A stretch of DNA of 64,000 nt from Blepharisma japonicum (Eukaryota; Ciliophora; Heterotrichea; Heterotrichida; Blepharismidae): positions 496,001-560,000 of the forward strand of contig CATKHK010000012.1 of the NCBI GenBank assembly GCA_949751835.1, read 5' to 3'. The translations under genes were made by a program, and so were the position numbers. The notes beneath the pieces were generated by a model, which did not search any database, was not told where the DNA came from, and saw only the letters and a list, made by a program, of their open reading frames with translations. This document shows, in pieces, positions 10,623 through 21,751 of the stretch; position 1 is the stretch's first letter, and each line of letters begins with the position of its first letter.

Positions 10623-10899
10623 ATCTATTTTTATTCATGGTGTGTAACGAAATTTTTAGATAGAAATGGGCAATAATAGATTTTTATGTGAAATTGTCTT
10701 TAATTTGCAAAAATATTGTTTTTATAAAGTTAAAACTTAAATTCCTGAATATTCTTAGATATTTTCAATCATTATTTGCAAAAATAAAAATTTTAAGTTT
10801 CTAAATCCCATAACAAATTCCAAAAATCCGTAATAATTTAGCAACAAAAATAACCCCAATCATATCCTCTATTAAATAAGGGTAATCTATAATAATAAA

Positions 10900-11155
10900 A
10901 TGTCAGATCAAGCAAGCGATCAGAGTGAAGAAGAAAGAAAAATTTTGGTAAGATACAAGTTAGCTTGGCAAAGAAAAATATGTTTCAGTGTCTAAATATA
11001 AAGGAAAGAAGCTGATAGACATCAGAGAGTATTATTACAAAGAAGGAGATCTAAAGCCTGGAAGAAAAGGAATTGCATTATCAGTAGAACAATGGAGAGA
11101 ATTAAAGAACCATATAAGCGATATTGACAATCTGATAGCCTTAGATGACGATTAG
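10900..11155 (+). CDS. SUB1: Transcriptional coactivator PC4/SUB1
   Basis: A 79-residue protein from join(10900..10947,10964..11155). Exon 1 gives an acidic N-terminus ([16 protein letters not shown]). A 16-nt intron (GTAAGATACAAGTTAG) follows. Exon 2 encodes the PC4 fold: [57 protein letters not shown]4/SUB1 binds single-stranded DNA as a dimer and acts in RNA polymerase II transcription and repair. Without the intron the ATG and the conserved core fall in different frames, which supports the splice. The small size and a Ser/acidic N-terminus are typical of the family. Confidence 0.92.
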
Positions 11156-11217
11156 CTCTAATTAAGTAAAAATTGCTTAATTTCTGCTTTATTTAAATTA
11201 TGTTAATATTTTCAATT

Positions 11218-12033
11218 ATGGGAAATACTCAAGCCAAGCATAATCTTTGGGTTGCTATAAGTGCAAATGATCCTATAGCAGTTCGAGACTTAGTTCAAAA
11301 GTATCCATTTCTCTTAAACGAGCCAATTTCTGATGATGGCAAAACAAATGCAGTTACAAGAGCTGCGTATCTAAATAGACCTCACATATTAGCAGAATTA
11401 GTATCTCTAGGTGTAAACTTAAATTGCACCACATCCACCAAAATTTCAGCATTAATGTGAGCAGCTACAAAGGGTCATTTAGATTCTATCAAATTTCTGC
11501 TTGAATATGGAGCTGACCCTAACCAAATTGATCCTAATGGACTTAATGCTCTAGATTATGCCGTTTTATATGGAAGGTACAATGCTGCTTATTTATTTTA
11601 CTCCAAAGGAATAAGGTGCAATAAAACAGCTGAGGATTTCCAGCAGCTTAAAGAAAGCTTACAGACCCTTTGGGTAGACTATTCAGGACTTATGGGGTCA
11701 TTAGCCTGCAATATCCCGCCAGAGGTCGCTCCACCTTTTACAGTCCCTCCGCCTAAGAAAGAACCAGTATTTATCGATCCTGTATCAGATCCTAACGAGA
11801 CCTGAAAAGACTGGGCTAAAAGAATAATTGATTTTGAAGAGCCGCCACTAGTAGAAAGAAATTCTTTACCCTATGAGCTGCAGCCTCAGAATACCAAAAT
11901 TGGGAGAATTAAAATATTATTGAGGATGGAAACAGATAAGCCTGAAGGGATTGAGAATGAAATTTCTGGGATGTCAGAAAGTAGAATTTCAAGCTCAGAT
12001 AATGAAACAAGAAGAGACTTAAAAATGGTGTAA
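11218..12033 (+). CDS. Ankyrin-repeat protein, possible N-myristoylation
   Basis: 271 residues from the ATG at 11218 (MGNTQAKHN). An in-frame ATG at 11200 would add six residues, but the later start yields a Gly2 myristoylation-type terminus. Ankyrin repeats cover about residues 10-135: NLWVAISANDPIAVRDLV, TRAAYLNRPHILAELVSLGV, ISALM-W-AATKGHLDSIKFL (TGA=Trp in the usual TPLxxA context) and NGLNALDYAVLYGRYNAA. The rest is a proline-rich linker and an acidic, Ser-rich tail (SRISSSDNETRRD). A protein-interaction scaffold is inferred and no specific partner is evident. Confidence 0.82.
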
Positions 12034-12124
12034 ATAAAGATTGATATTTAAAATCTTAATTTTATTTTTTGCTTAATTTTTATCAATGATTTATTATTTT
12101 AGATAATAAATGTTAGACAAAGAA

Positions 12125-13471
12125 TTAAGTACGATAAGGAGTCTTAGGAGTTCTAATAGGGGTTTGCACTTTAAGAGAATTTCCACTTGGCAGCCTGTGC
12201 TGAGAATGTCTAGATGCTGAAGATCTAGAAGCTGGGGTTTGGACCCTATAAAGTGGGATATCTTTTAAATCCAAATCATGCTTAACCACGATTTCTGTTA
12301 TATCTTTTTCCATTCTTCTAGTTAAACCGTTATTCCTTATATCAATCATCAGCAATGAGCAGCCAAGTGTAAGCACTCCTTTTAGCTTTTCTACACTGCT
12401 CAGCATTTCATCTCTTATAGCATCTTCAGCTTCATTATCCACTAATAAATTGCAGCTTATATCAAGCTCAAGTAAAGAGTCATTATTTGCCAATAAGTCA
12501 CACAATTTTTCACAAAATAGCGTTGACAAAGAATTTGAGCTCAAATTTAATGATCTGACCACCCCATTTTGCTGTAAATCGCTACAAAGTTTAGCTCCAG
12601 ATCTATCATCAAGTCTATTGTGCTTTAAATTCAAAATCTGTAAGGATCGATTATTTCTTAAAGCTTGGCCAATGCATCTGGATCCTTCATATTGTATTTG
12701 ATTATCACTTAAATTAAGCGATAGCAGGACATCTGAATGGAATAAATATTTAGCGATTCTTCTTGCTCCATGGTCACCAATTCTATTATGGGATAAATCA
12801 AGCTCTACAATGGTTTTATTATATAAAAATCCTTTTGTAAGCATTCTAACAAGCTCATCATCAATCAAATTACAAGGAAGTGACAACGAAACCAGACACT
12901 GAGAGCTTTTTATGCATTTTGTAATACTTGCAGCATCATTCATTCTCATCCCAAATAATGATCTGTCATATTCAGACCCCAAATGTTTTGCCCCATATGA
13001 AACTCTGAATTTCGTGATACATGGGACATTTTTGAATAAAATTCTTAAGTCTAAATGTGATGGGAGCTCTTCAATGTCAATATAAAAAATAAAGTTTCTT
13101 GTAGCCATAATAAGGCTTGCAAGCTCTTCTAAGTCATCTCCAGGATGCTTGCATAGGATTTCTTGCAGATAGGTTTCTATATAGGTCTGTTTCCAGGACC
13201 ACCCATGTTCATTGTGGCGTATATTTTTCCACTTGGACTCACAAGCCCGCTTTCAGTAACTTTCAATACTGATGTTTGGAGCTGTAATTTGCAGTGGGAG
13301 GGTAACTGAAACTTTATCTATTATTTTTTCGACTAATTTATAGCTTTTTAGCCCAGGTAAGCTTGGGTATAATGAAAAATTCGCTGATACAACTTCTGCG
13401 CTGATATCTACAAGAGATGATACTTCTTTACTGATGAAATAATCGCCACGATGGATTTTGTTTGCTAACAT
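12125..13471 (-). CDS. TCTE1: Dynein regulatory complex subunit 5 (TCTE1/DRC5), LRR protein
   Basis: 448 residues, start ATG at 13471 (MLANKIHRGDYF). A TGA at 13253-13255 is Trp (SIESY-W-KRACESKW), so the apparent N- and C-terminal halves are one gene. After a conserved N-terminal region comes a run of RNI-type leucine-rich repeats: VSLSLPCNLIDDELVRML, VELDLSHNRIGDHGARRI, LSLNLSDNQIQYEGSRCI, LQILNLKHNRLDDRSGAKL, RSLNLSSNSLST and LELDISCNLLVDNEAED. SYGAKHLGSEYDRSLFGMR resembles the equivalent TCTE1 segment. DRC5 is part of the nexin-dynein regulatory complex of motile cilia. The C-terminal 45 residues are Ser/Arg/Pro-rich. Confidence 0.85.
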
Positions 13472-13611
13472 TAAATTTATTAAAGGCAAAAATTAAAGAA
13501 AATAAGAGGATCGCTGGAATATATAGCATAGAAGATAGAGAAAGGCTAGAGTAATGATAATGAGTTTAATTATAAATTTTAAATGAAAAAGAATTATGGT
13601 TAGAATTCTGT

Positions 13612-13890
13612 TTATTCGTCCATAGCATCAGCAGGTAATGGCTCTTTTTTCCATTTTCTGATCTTTTTCTTCATGGTTACTTCATGGGATCGTCTTGATA
13701 TGATTTTCTTTGGCCCGTCCATGTTTATCTCAATATCATCTTCTAGATTGAGGCTATTAGCAATTCCTGATATCGCCTCTTTTAAATCTCTCTTTTCTTT
13801 TGTTTTTTCTTTCTTTTGGCTTGCTTTTTCTTCTTCTCTGATCAAAAATTTTACGTAGTTTTTCCTGCGAACAGGATCGTTCTTTTTCAT
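13612..13890 (-). CDS. Small highly basic protein, unknown
   Basis: 92 residues, no intron. It starts MKKNDPVRRKNYVKF, then has a Lys/Glu-rich helix (EEKASQKKEKTKEKRD), an amphipathic segment (LKEAISGIANSLNLE) and a basic end (RRSHEVTMKKKIRKWKKE). The composition resembles small nucleolar ribosome-biogenesis factors, but I do not recognise the family. It is listed because it has a proper start and stop, coding-like composition and its own flanks. Confidence 0.6.
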   Translation of the reverse strand: MKKNDPVRRKNYVKFLIREEEKASQKKEKTKEKRDLKEAISGIANSLNLEDDIEINMDGPKKIISRRSHEVTMKKKIRKWKKEPLPADAMDE

Positions 13891-14022
13891 TTTATTATTT
13901 TCAATATTTATTTAATAAAAAATTAGCTTTAATTAGAGAAATCTTTATGTATTTTTAAAAATAAAGACGAAAACAGTTAAAAAAATCGTAAAATATATAT
14001 AAAAATTTAATTAAAAATATTT

Positions 14023-14781
14023 TTACTTGAAAAATGAGCCATATTCAATGCTGTCATGAGTGTACCATAGCATAAAGTATATGCTTATTACAAGTTTAGC
14101 ATAATCTGGAGTATTTTCATACAAAATGTCATAAGAATTTCCAGTATCTGATATAGACAGCAAAATCAAGCTTAAAGTTGACACAATGATCCCGTTTTTT
14201 AAATAAATTCCTACCCCTGAGACTTCAATTTCTCTAACAGGGACATCCATACATAAGAATCCATCAATTACGTGTACAATAGCTGGTGTTGCCATCTTTG
14301 CTACCCCAATTAAAACTCCTAGCACAATTGAATATTGTGAATGCTCATCATATTTTTTAAGAGTTGAATGCATAGCAGACACTAATAAAATTGCTCTCCA
14401 AATAGCTTCTAAATTAAAAACTGTTGTACGAAAAGCTTTATTTTTAAAGGAATCATAAATTTCTCTAGGACTCAAAAGAGCGCATGCAATATAAATTACT
14501 ACAAATTCTGCAATAAGAATTGTAAAAGATCTATGAAGATCTGCCCCAAATATCAGGCTTGTTAGTAGGACTTCTCCAAATGATAAAAAAAATGTTACGA
14601 GAATACGCCTGATTTGGTGGGAATTTGGGTACCGCAAAACAAAGGTTATGATGTAATATATTGCGTGGCCTGGGAACAGTGATTCGATTGGAATCATAAA
14701 AAATTCTTCTTGGAAAATGCAGAGGAGGACTATAAATACTGAGATTGAGAAGTAGATTTCTGGCTTTTTCCCGCCTTCCAT
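14023..14781 (-). CDS. Multi-pass membrane protein, possibly TRIC-type cation channel
   Basis: 252 residues with about seven hydrophobic segments, starting IYFSISVFIVLLCIF and AIYYIITFVLRY, then VTFFLSFGEVLLTSLIF, FTILIAEFVVIYIACALL, WRAILLVSAMHSTLK, YSIVLGVLIGVAKMATPAIV and VSTLSLILLS. The number and spacing of helices, and a Gly/Ala-rich helix following a charged connector (SPREIYDSFKNKAF), recall TRIC intracellular K+ channels of the ER. The signature is weak and this is a suggestion only. Intact, with no intron seen. Confidence 0.55.
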   Translation of the reverse strand: MEGGKKPEIYFSISVFIVLLCIFQEEFFMIPIESLFPGHAIYYIITFVLRYPNSHQIRRILVTFFLSFGEVLLTSLIFGADLHRSFTILIAEFVVIYIACALLSPREIYDSFKNKAFRTTVFNLEAIWRAILLVSAMHSTLKKYDEHSQYSIVLGVLIGVAKMATPAIVHVIDGFLCMDVPVREIEVSGVGIYLKNGIIVSTLSLILLSISDTGNSYDILYENTPDYAKLVISIYFMLWYTHDSIEYGSFFK

Positions 14782-15227
14782 ATTTATATGGAATTAAATT
14801 ATAATTTCCAAAATTGACAATTTAAGAGAATCTTTGTATTAAAATTTTCCTTATTTTTTTCGTTTTCAAACTATATTTCATAGTCCAAGATAAAATGCAA
14901 TTTGCTAGACAAAACCCTAGATTAGAGGATTGATTAATTAAATAGCTATTAAAATCAGAATAAATTATAACGATCTTCTACTTATTAAGACTACATGAAA
15001 TATAAGTTGAAGAATTAGGCCAATTTAAATAATGATTTAAATTTAAGAAAGGAGTAAATATTATTTAGATTATCTTAAAAAGTCAAAATATTTCAGAAAA
15101 AGCTGGATTATGTTTAATATATTATGCACTATCTACTAATTAAAATTTTAATTCTAAAGTTTAAATTATATCTATTTAAGGTTATTAGAAAGTAAAGATA
15201 TATTGTTGAAAATTTGTATTCAAAAAG
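14782..15227. other. Intergenic, AT-rich, no gene seen
   Basis: About 450 nt between the start of the membrane-protein gene and the tRNA. All frames are closed quickly by TAA/TAG and no repeat or RNA is recognised. It should contain the promoter of the minus-strand membrane-protein gene. Confidence 0.5.
15222..15226 (-). terminator. RNA polymerase III T-tract after tRNA-Val
   Basis: A run of five T on the minus strand starts two bases beyond the tRNA acceptor stem's 3' end, as expected for a Pol III terminator. Confidence 0.7.
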
Positions 15228-15300
15228 TACAAGTGGTGGGGATTGAACCCACGACCTTCTGCGTGTGAGGCAGATGTGATAACCACTACACTACACTTGC
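15228..15300 (-). tRNA. tRNA-Val(CAC)
   Basis: 73 nt including the discriminator A, no intron. The minus strand reads acceptor GCAAGTG, D-arm TAGTGTAGTGGTTATCAC (A box), anticodon stem TCTGC/GCAGA with loop CTCACAC (anticodon CAC), and T-arm GTGGGTTCAATCCCCAC (B box), closing with CACTTGT. The D and anticodon arms closely follow eukaryotic tRNA-Val(CAC). The first acceptor pair is G1:U72 rather than Watson-Crick. CCA is not encoded. Confidence 0.95.
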
Positions 15301-15624
15301 GCTTATATTCAAAAATTCTCTTTTCAATAAATATGACTCTTCAGTAAGCTCCAAATTAACTTTTCCGCTCGCCATCTATAAATTTTGCATATAAAGAATT
15401 ATTAAGTTTCTTTATAATAATTATTAAATATTTATTTATGTCACTTTGCTATCATAAAAGCACAGAATAAGCTAAATAAGACTGCTTAGTTCTTTTCGAA
15501 TTAATAATTGCCAATAATTATTTAAAGCAAGACCAACCATTTAAATAATTTATACAATTTCTACTTTAAGATCCCCAATATTTTCTATTTAAATCTTTAT
15601 AACCTAATTATAATTTATTCTAAA
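15301..15624. other. Intergenic between tRNA and tousled-like kinase
   Basis: 324 nt, very AT-rich, with no frame or RNA supported. It serves as upstream flank to both the tRNA and the plus-strand kinase. Confidence 0.5.
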
Positions 15625-17580
15625 ATGCAAGATCCCTCTTCATTAAATCAAACTGAAATCGCAGAAAGTGTAGGTGCCTTTAGTCATCGAATTGTCAATC
15701 TTGAAGCTCGCTTTGTCGGTCCTCTTCCTTCGCTTCCTCCAAGCTCTCCTCCAACACAAAAACCTCAAATTTCTGACCAAACATCTATAGAAAAATTCCT
15801 CGACACAAGCTCTCAAAAAGCTCAAAAAGCACTTTTAACGAGCACGCCGAACTCCAAAATAGTTTCAGCTGACAGCTCTGCACAGAGTTCTCCTAATGAA
15901 CCGAAAAAACGAACAAGGGCAAGAGATGATGATTTGGCTCGTATTGACAAGAAAAAAGGGAACTTTAGCGGTACAAAAAGGCGCCAAATGGAGGACCCCG
16001 CTCTTGATTCTGATTGTTCTCAGAATATGATAATTGATAATCCAAACAGTGTATCAGAACCTTCAGATTTATTTAAAACTGATTTACCATCAGACATCAT
16101 GATGTCTTCACTTGTTAACTCCCTTAATCAAAAAATTGCAAAACTCCAACAAGAATTAAAAATATTCGAAATCTCACAAGCAGAAAACGATAAAAAACTC
16201 GCCAGCAAAGATGCAGTAGTTGAAAGCTTAAAGCATCAGCTAGAGAAAAAAGATGAGGAACTCAAAACACTTACAGAGGAACATCAAATTTTAACGATTT
16301 CTGCTGAAAAAGGGAAAAATGCACTAATTAAGTCACTTAGAGCGTATGAGGAAAAAAAGAGACAGGAATTAAAGGTGAAGCTGTTTAATGATTCTTATAG
16401 GCTTGGGAAGGTAGTTACTGTAAGGGAATCTGCGAAGTTTCAAGAGTATTGGGAAGATGGGAAAGAGATTACTGAGGTAAAAGCGAGGCTACCAATAATT
16501 GCGGCACAGAAAGAACAGCTGGATAAGATGAAAAAATCGAAAAAGATTGATGATGATATGGCTGCAACTTTGCCGTTGAAATTGACACTTCTTAATAGAG
16601 AAGAGGCTGAATTAAAAGAAAAATTAGAAAGGCTAGAAAGAGAGAAAAACGTCCACATCCAAGAATGTCGACGACTTAATGAAGAAGAATCTGCAAAATA
16701 CGCTAAAGAAACAGAAGACCACGAAGCTTGACCAGTCCTCCACAAGCGCTACCTCCTTCTTTCCCTCCTAGGAAAAGGCGGCTACAGTGAAGTCTACAAA
16801 GCTTACGATCTCCAAGAGCATCTATACCTCGCTATAAAATTCCACCAATTAAACCCCTTATGGGGCGAAGCCATAAAAGCCAATTACATCAAGCACGCTT
16901 TAAGAGAAAACCACATTCACAGAGAGCTTGACCATCCTAGAATAGTTAAGCATTTTGATACCTTAGAAATTGATAATAACTGTTTTTGCACTGTTTTAGA
17001 ATATTGCCCTGGCGATGATTTACATATGTATTTGAAAAAACACAAAACTTTGACAGAAAAAGAAGCAAAAAGTGTGATGGTGCAGATTTTTGGTGGGCTT
17101 AAATATTTGAATGAACAGAAAGAAAAAGTGATTCATTATGATTTGAAGCCACACAATATATTGTTGAATAATGGAAATGTAAAAATAACTGATTTTGGGC
17201 TAGCCAAAATTATGGAGCCTAGCAATAGTAATATAGAACTTACTAGTCAAGGTGTAGGGACTTATTGGTATCAGGCTCCTGAGTGCTTCCAAACTGGGCA
17301 TCTTCCACCTCTTATTTCTTCAAAAGTGGACATATGAAGTGCTGGAGTAATTTTTTTTGAATTATTGTATGGGCAAAGACCTTTCGGTCACAACATGGCA
17401 CAAGAAAAAGTCTTGAAAAACCAGGTTATAATTAATGCCACCAGTGTCGAATTTCCAAATAAGTCCGGGATTTCTAATGAATGCAAAGATTTTATCAGAA
17501 GGTGCTTAGAGTATGATCAAGACAGGAGGTGGGACATTATTGAAGCTTATAACTCGCCCTATTTTCAAGGAAAAAAATAA
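15625..17580 (+). CDS. TLK: Tousled-like kinase (TLK)
   Basis: 651 residues in one frame with TGA=Trp at two points (DHEA-W-PVLHKRY and SKVDI-W-SAGVIF). The N-terminal 150 residues are Ser/Pro-rich with basic patches ([11 protein letters not shown]). A long coiled coil follows (about 165-370). The kinase domain (about 375-640) has [60 protein letters not shown] (HYD in place of HRD, typical of TLK), [25 protein letters not shown] and GQRPFGHN. TLKs phosphorylate the histone chaperone ASF1 and act in chromatin assembly during replication. The domain order and length are normal for the family. Confidence 0.95.
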
Positions 17581-17603
17581 GGTTTATTGAACTAAAATTA
17601 AGT

Positions 17604-18566
17604 TTATTTAGTATGAGGAACATTTGGTGCCTGCATCGAAAAGCCCTCTTCAGCTTTTGAATCTGCTCCCCAATCTTTTAAGAAATTCGTAGGCATCACT
17701 TCTACCTTGGGCATAATTGTATGCTCATGATTAGTGCTGGATTCGAAATCAAAGTCCGAAGCTTTCCTATGCCCGCTAATTTCTTCACTTTTCTTTACTG
17801 GCAATAAGCTTTCATCTTTTACGTCTTGAGTATATGGTGGGGAGATCTGTAGGATTTCGTCTACGTAATAGTTATAGTCGTGGATTTTTTCGTCTCCTGG
17901 GACACCTACTAATTTACTTAGTTCTTTGAACTTGTTATTAATATCCTTGGCATTTATATTCATCAATGGTTTTATTGAGTCCACCCAGGAGTTAAATTCG
18001 TCCATGTAGCTTGAAGATTTGGTAGCCAAGTAGGCTTTATATGGACCAGTATCTTCATTTAATTGCGTTTTTATTGCAAAGGCGATATTTAATAACAGAT
18101 TTTGAACTGGTAGGGAATTTCCCTTTCAGTTGTATCGATCAAGCACTATAGCCCAAGAGACGACTTCAAGCTCATTTAAAGTCAATTCTTGTAGCACTTC
18201 ATTTAAAATTCTGAGCAATGGCTGAGAACTGAATTCCCCAGTCGATGACAAGTTGCTGGCAATTCTTCGAATTAATAATTGACTTTGCTGGGAAACGCCG
18301 CTGTTTATGAATGCGGCACGATTGTTATTGTATATGTCAATTAGCTCGCTTTGATGCTTCGGCTTATCAGAATTCTTTTCTTGTTTTATTGGAATATTCG
18401 AAAGAGTCTGGCTGTCTTTAGACTCTGACTCTGATTTAAGTTTCTTTTCTGGGAGTTTCGGAGGACGACCACGTTTGCCGCGTTTTTTGGGAAGTTGATC
18501 AGACATGAATCTGTTGTAAATATTATTAGGATGATAATCTAGACATTTTTGAGGAATAGTTGCCAT
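17604..18566 (-). CDS. AT-hook-containing nuclear protein, unknown
   Basis: 320 residues with a TGA=Trp (LDRYN-W-KGNSL) joining two open segments. Near the N-terminus KKRGKRGRPPKLPEKK is a canonical AT-hook core (RGRP with flanking basics), indicating minor-groove DNA binding. A helical region follows (SQQSQLLIRRIASNLSS, LLRILNEVLQELTLNELEVV). The C-terminal half is acidic with scattered aromatics (DYNYYVDEILQISPPY). No other domain was recognised, so a chromatin or transcription role is inferred from the AT-hook alone. Its stop is 23 nt from the tousled-like kinase stop (convergent). Confidence 0.75.
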
Positions 18567-18845
18567 TAAGAGAATTTTAGGAAAACCAAATTAATGAAAC
18601 CATGCAATATATTAATAGAGAAGTAGAGAAAAACATCAAGTAAATATATCATAATAATATAAATATAAAGAACTGAAATTCTACGAAATCATATTTAATA
18701 TCACTATCTTATTATTATAAATTTTCTATTAAAAAACATTAAAAATTGATTCTTAATGAAACTGTTTTATTTCCTCTTAAATTTTTGTTTATTTTTTTAC
18801 TCACAACAATTCTCCCACTGCCCATTGTTCAACTTATATAAAATT

Positions 18846-19700
18846 ATGTCGAATGAATGGAAAATGGAATGAGATCTAGATTCTCATCTTTTAGAAGAAG
18901 ATATTTTTGCTTCATTTCTTAACACTCAAGAACCAATATATGAGCTTATCCAACACTTTGAACCCCCTAAAGAAGATGAAGATGGGAATGAAGATGATCC
19001 TGAAAGCAAACGCATCAAAAGACTAGCAAAAAACCGAGTTTCAGCAAGAAATACACGTAAAAAGAAAAAACAAAATTTGCAATACTTAGAATCGCGTGTC
19101 GCAAGTTTAACTGAAGAAGTTGACAGCTTACGTCAAGAAGTCTGTGAAGAAGGTGATGAAAAAGTAAATGACCAAATGTCCCAACAATACAGATCAGATA
19201 AGCAGTCAATGTTTAACCAACTAAACAATCTCCTTCTTTCAGGCAGCCACGACGAACAAATAAAAGATATTTTAGAGACTTTACGCATCAAAATGGGTGC
19301 AAATGGTGTAGAACGTCAAGGCTACATAGAATACGTCATGCACCAAATAGCTGATATTTCTTTACCTGGGCAGCTAAAAACTTTATTAAGCATGTGCGCT
19401 GATAAAGACATGTCCTCATCGCTATTTTGAGATCAGTCCTTAGATACAACGGTTCTCACCCCAGAACAAAAAGAAAACATTGAAACCCACCTACAAAAAA
19501 TCACAAAGAAAAAAGAAGCGTATGACCGGTGTATTAATAATTTGAAAAGGATTAGAAAATGCTTATTAAGGCGAACTGGGCATCTACAAAATATAATTGA
19601 TTATATTTCATCAATGTTAACACCTAGACAAATAGCGGCTTTGCTAGTCAGACTAAATAGTTCAGATGAGTTATTAGATCCATTTGAAAACGATGAATAA
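18846..19700 (+). CDS. bZIP transcription factor
   Basis: 284 residues, start MSNEWKMEWDLD, with TGA=Trp in the leader (KME-W-DLD) and at SSLF-W-DQSL. The basic region KRIKRLAKNRVSARNTRKKK holds the bZIP signature NxxSARxxR and is followed by a leucine zipper (LQYLESRVASLTEEVDSL). An acidic patch precedes it (EDEDGNEDDPESK). The C-terminal half is helical (GQLKTLLSMCADKD, RRTGHLQNIIDYISSML), in the manner of plant TGA-type or other long bZIP factors, but this is not a clear match. Nuclear, dimeric DNA binding is expected. Confidence 0.88.
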
Positions 19701-19711
19701 ATGTAATTTTT

Positions 19712-20170
19712 TTAATTATTTAAAGCATTTGCCATAGCGTTAAGAGCTTCAATCTTCTTGTACTTGCAGTCCATCACAGTATTAGCTGTAGCGTCATTTG
19801 AGAAGTCGGTTTCCCAAGTAAGAAAAGTCTTATTAGTCAATGTTTCTTTGAAGACTCTTATTGTGTTGACATAAGAAGATGAGTGAGCTGCAGGGTCAGC
19901 GTGAATTAATTCGTATACAATAGTTCTCTTTATATCACTGATTTCTAAGATATTCACAGCCCATTGAGTGCCGTCTGTATAAGTCATATGAACTGTAGAA
20001 CCGACTTTTCCAGAATCGCCTTCAGACCAAGATACACTAGACACCCAATTAGGACAGAGGATATGGAATGATAAATTTCGAATATGAGCCCATACTTGAT
20101 CAACTGGAGAGTTGAAGACTGCTGATTCATATTGGTGACTTGCGGAGACAACTGAAGTTTCTGTAGCCAT
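19712..20170 (-). CDS. START-like/SRPBCC (polyketide cyclase-type) lipid-binding fold protein
   Basis: 152 residues, a single exon. Features of the Bet v1/SRPBCC fold: an N-terminal strand then SPVDQVWAHIRNLSFHI, SWSEGDSGKVGSTVHM, WAVNILEISDIKRTIVYELI, IRVFKETLTNKTFLTWETDF, and a long C-terminal helix (YKKIEALNAMANALNN). Such proteins form a hydrophobic cavity that binds small ligands. The ligand cannot be inferred. The size is normal for a stand-alone domain. The stop lies 11 nt from the bZIP gene's stop. Confidence 0.75.
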   Translation of the reverse strand: MATETSVVSASHQYESAVFNSPVDQVWAHIRNLSFHILCPNWVSSVSWSEGDSGKVGSTVHMTYTDGTQWAVNILEISDIKRTIVYELIHADPAAHSSSYVNTIRVFKETLTNKTFLTWETDFSNDATANTVMDCKYKKIEALNAMANALNN

Positions 20171-20503
20171 TTTTAATTATATAAAGATGATATGTCTGGG
20201 GTATTTATCAAATATAGAATTTTCTCGAATTACGCAATATGATAAGGCTGTATCAAAAATTAGAAGAAAAAGGATATTTATATGAAAAATATTTTAAAAT
20301 CAGCTAAAATATCCCAATAAAAACTGATTAATTTGCTATATACAATTTTTACATCCTATTAGTTTCTAAAGGTTAAATTGATAATTAATTACTTTACTCA
20401 TTGAATTTTAAATTTAAATAGTAATCTTCCTATAATTCTTATAGAAAATACTATTTAAATTACATAAAACGGATAATCATCTTAAATTATATCAAATATA
20501 AAA
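20171..20503. other. Intergenic divergent promoter region
   Basis: 333 nt between two divergent starts (the SRPBCC protein and AP-3 mu). Strongly AT-rich with no frame or RNA supported. It probably contains both promoters. Confidence 0.5.
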
Positions 20504-21751
20504 ATGATGCATAGTTTATTGATACTAAGCAACGCTGGGGACACACTAATAGAAAAACATTATCGAGACTCTCTCCGCAACGTCGTTGATCAATTTGTTG
20601 CAATAAAAGACCAAGTAAATTTAGTATCTCAAGTAAATGACTACATATGCATCAAAGTCCCTTTCAATGATTTGATATTTTTAGCTATTACCAAAGAAGA
20701 AACACAAGTTGCAGTCATAGTAGAAATGATTGAAATTCTAGTTGACGTTATCAAGGCAGGAATAGGAAAAGTTGACTCTGACAGCATTCGCGATCATTTC
20801 AGTGGGGTCTTATTATCAATGGAAGAACTTATAGAGTATGGCTGTCCTTTTACGACTCACCAGCACATATTAGCTCACTTTTTAAGAAAACCTGGATTTT
20901 TTGAGAGGTTTACTACTATAAAGCCACAAGGAGACACATATTTAGATGAAGCGATAAAAAATGAGCAGATGAATGAAAGTCCATGGAGACCTAGAAATTT
21001 ACGATACACTTTAAATGAAATTTTAATAGACGTTATTGAATATGTGAATATGACGATGGACAAACATTTTAACCCAATACGGCATGATATTGTGGGACAT
21101 ATTCAAGTTAATGCAAGCCTTACAGGTATGCCTGATTTGACTATGTATCTTCATGCCCCGCATCAATTTTTGCATTACACATTCCATCAAGCTGTGATAT
21201 CTCGACGCAAGAGATTTGAAGAGGAAGAAAAAGTGCTGGTTTTTACACCTCTGGATACAAAATTCATTGTATTTAAATATTGGATTAATGATTTGTGCCC
21301 ATCTTTGCCGTTTAAGATTACTCCAGCTATTTCTTTTGAAGAAGAAACGATGAAGCTTGATATTAAAGCTGAAAGTAAAATGATTTTAACAGAAAGAATG
21401 GTCATTGAAGAATTCAAAATTTATTTTATTTTACCAAAAGTATGTGGGAAGCCATCAATTGCGGTAAATACTGGGACTTTTGTAATGGACGGAAACAAAG
21501 GGATATGGAATATTGGGAGATTAATGCTTGACAGATTTTCTCAGCTCACTGGAAGAGTTCCAGTGCCTAAAGAAATTGTCCCAATTTTGCAAGAAACTGA
21601 AATGAGTTTAGAGGTCAATTTTATGATAGTAGGGTACAATCCAACAGGAACAAAAATAGAAAAAGTTTTATCAAGAGGGGAGTCTTATGCACCCTATAAA
21701 GGTGCAAGATGTGTTTTTCATTCAGGGAAATTCGAAGTGAGAATGAATTAA
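20504..21751 (+). CDS. AP3M: AP-3 adaptor complex mu subunit
   Basis: 415 residues, a single exon. The N-terminal longin-like domain begins MMHSLLILSNAGDTLIEKHY (the second Met is an equally good start). The mu homology domain starts at PWRPRNLRYTLNEILIDVIE and continues with GHIQVNASLTGMPDLTMYL, FHQAVISRRKRFEEEEKVL and VFTPLDTKFIVFKYWI. It ends with PYKGARCVFHSGKFEVRMN. The pattern LTGMPDL plus a short C-terminal strand is characteristic of AP-3 mu rather than AP-1 or AP-2. It recognises tyrosine-based cargo signals for traffic to lysosome-related compartments. Confidence 0.9.
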   Translation: MMHSLLILSNAGDTLIEKHYRDSLRNVVDQFVAIKDQVNLVSQVNDYICIKVPFNDLIFLAITKEETQVAVIVEMIEILVDVIKAGIGKVDSDSIRDHFSGVLLSMEELIEYGCPFTTHQHILAHFLRKPGFFERFTTIKPQGDTYLDEAIKNEQMNESPWRPRNLRYTLNEILIDVIEYVNMTMDKHFNPIRHDIVGHIQVNASLTGMPDLTMYLHAPHQFLHYTFHQAVISRRKRFEEEEKVLVFTPLDTKFIVFKYWINDLCPSLPFKITPAISFEEETMKLDIKAESKMILTERMVIEEFKIYFILPKVCGKPSIAVNTGTFVMDGNKGIWNIGRLMLDRFSQLTGRVPVPKEIVPILQETEMSLEVNFMIVGYNPTGTKIEKVLSRGESYAPYKGARCVFHSGKFEVRMN

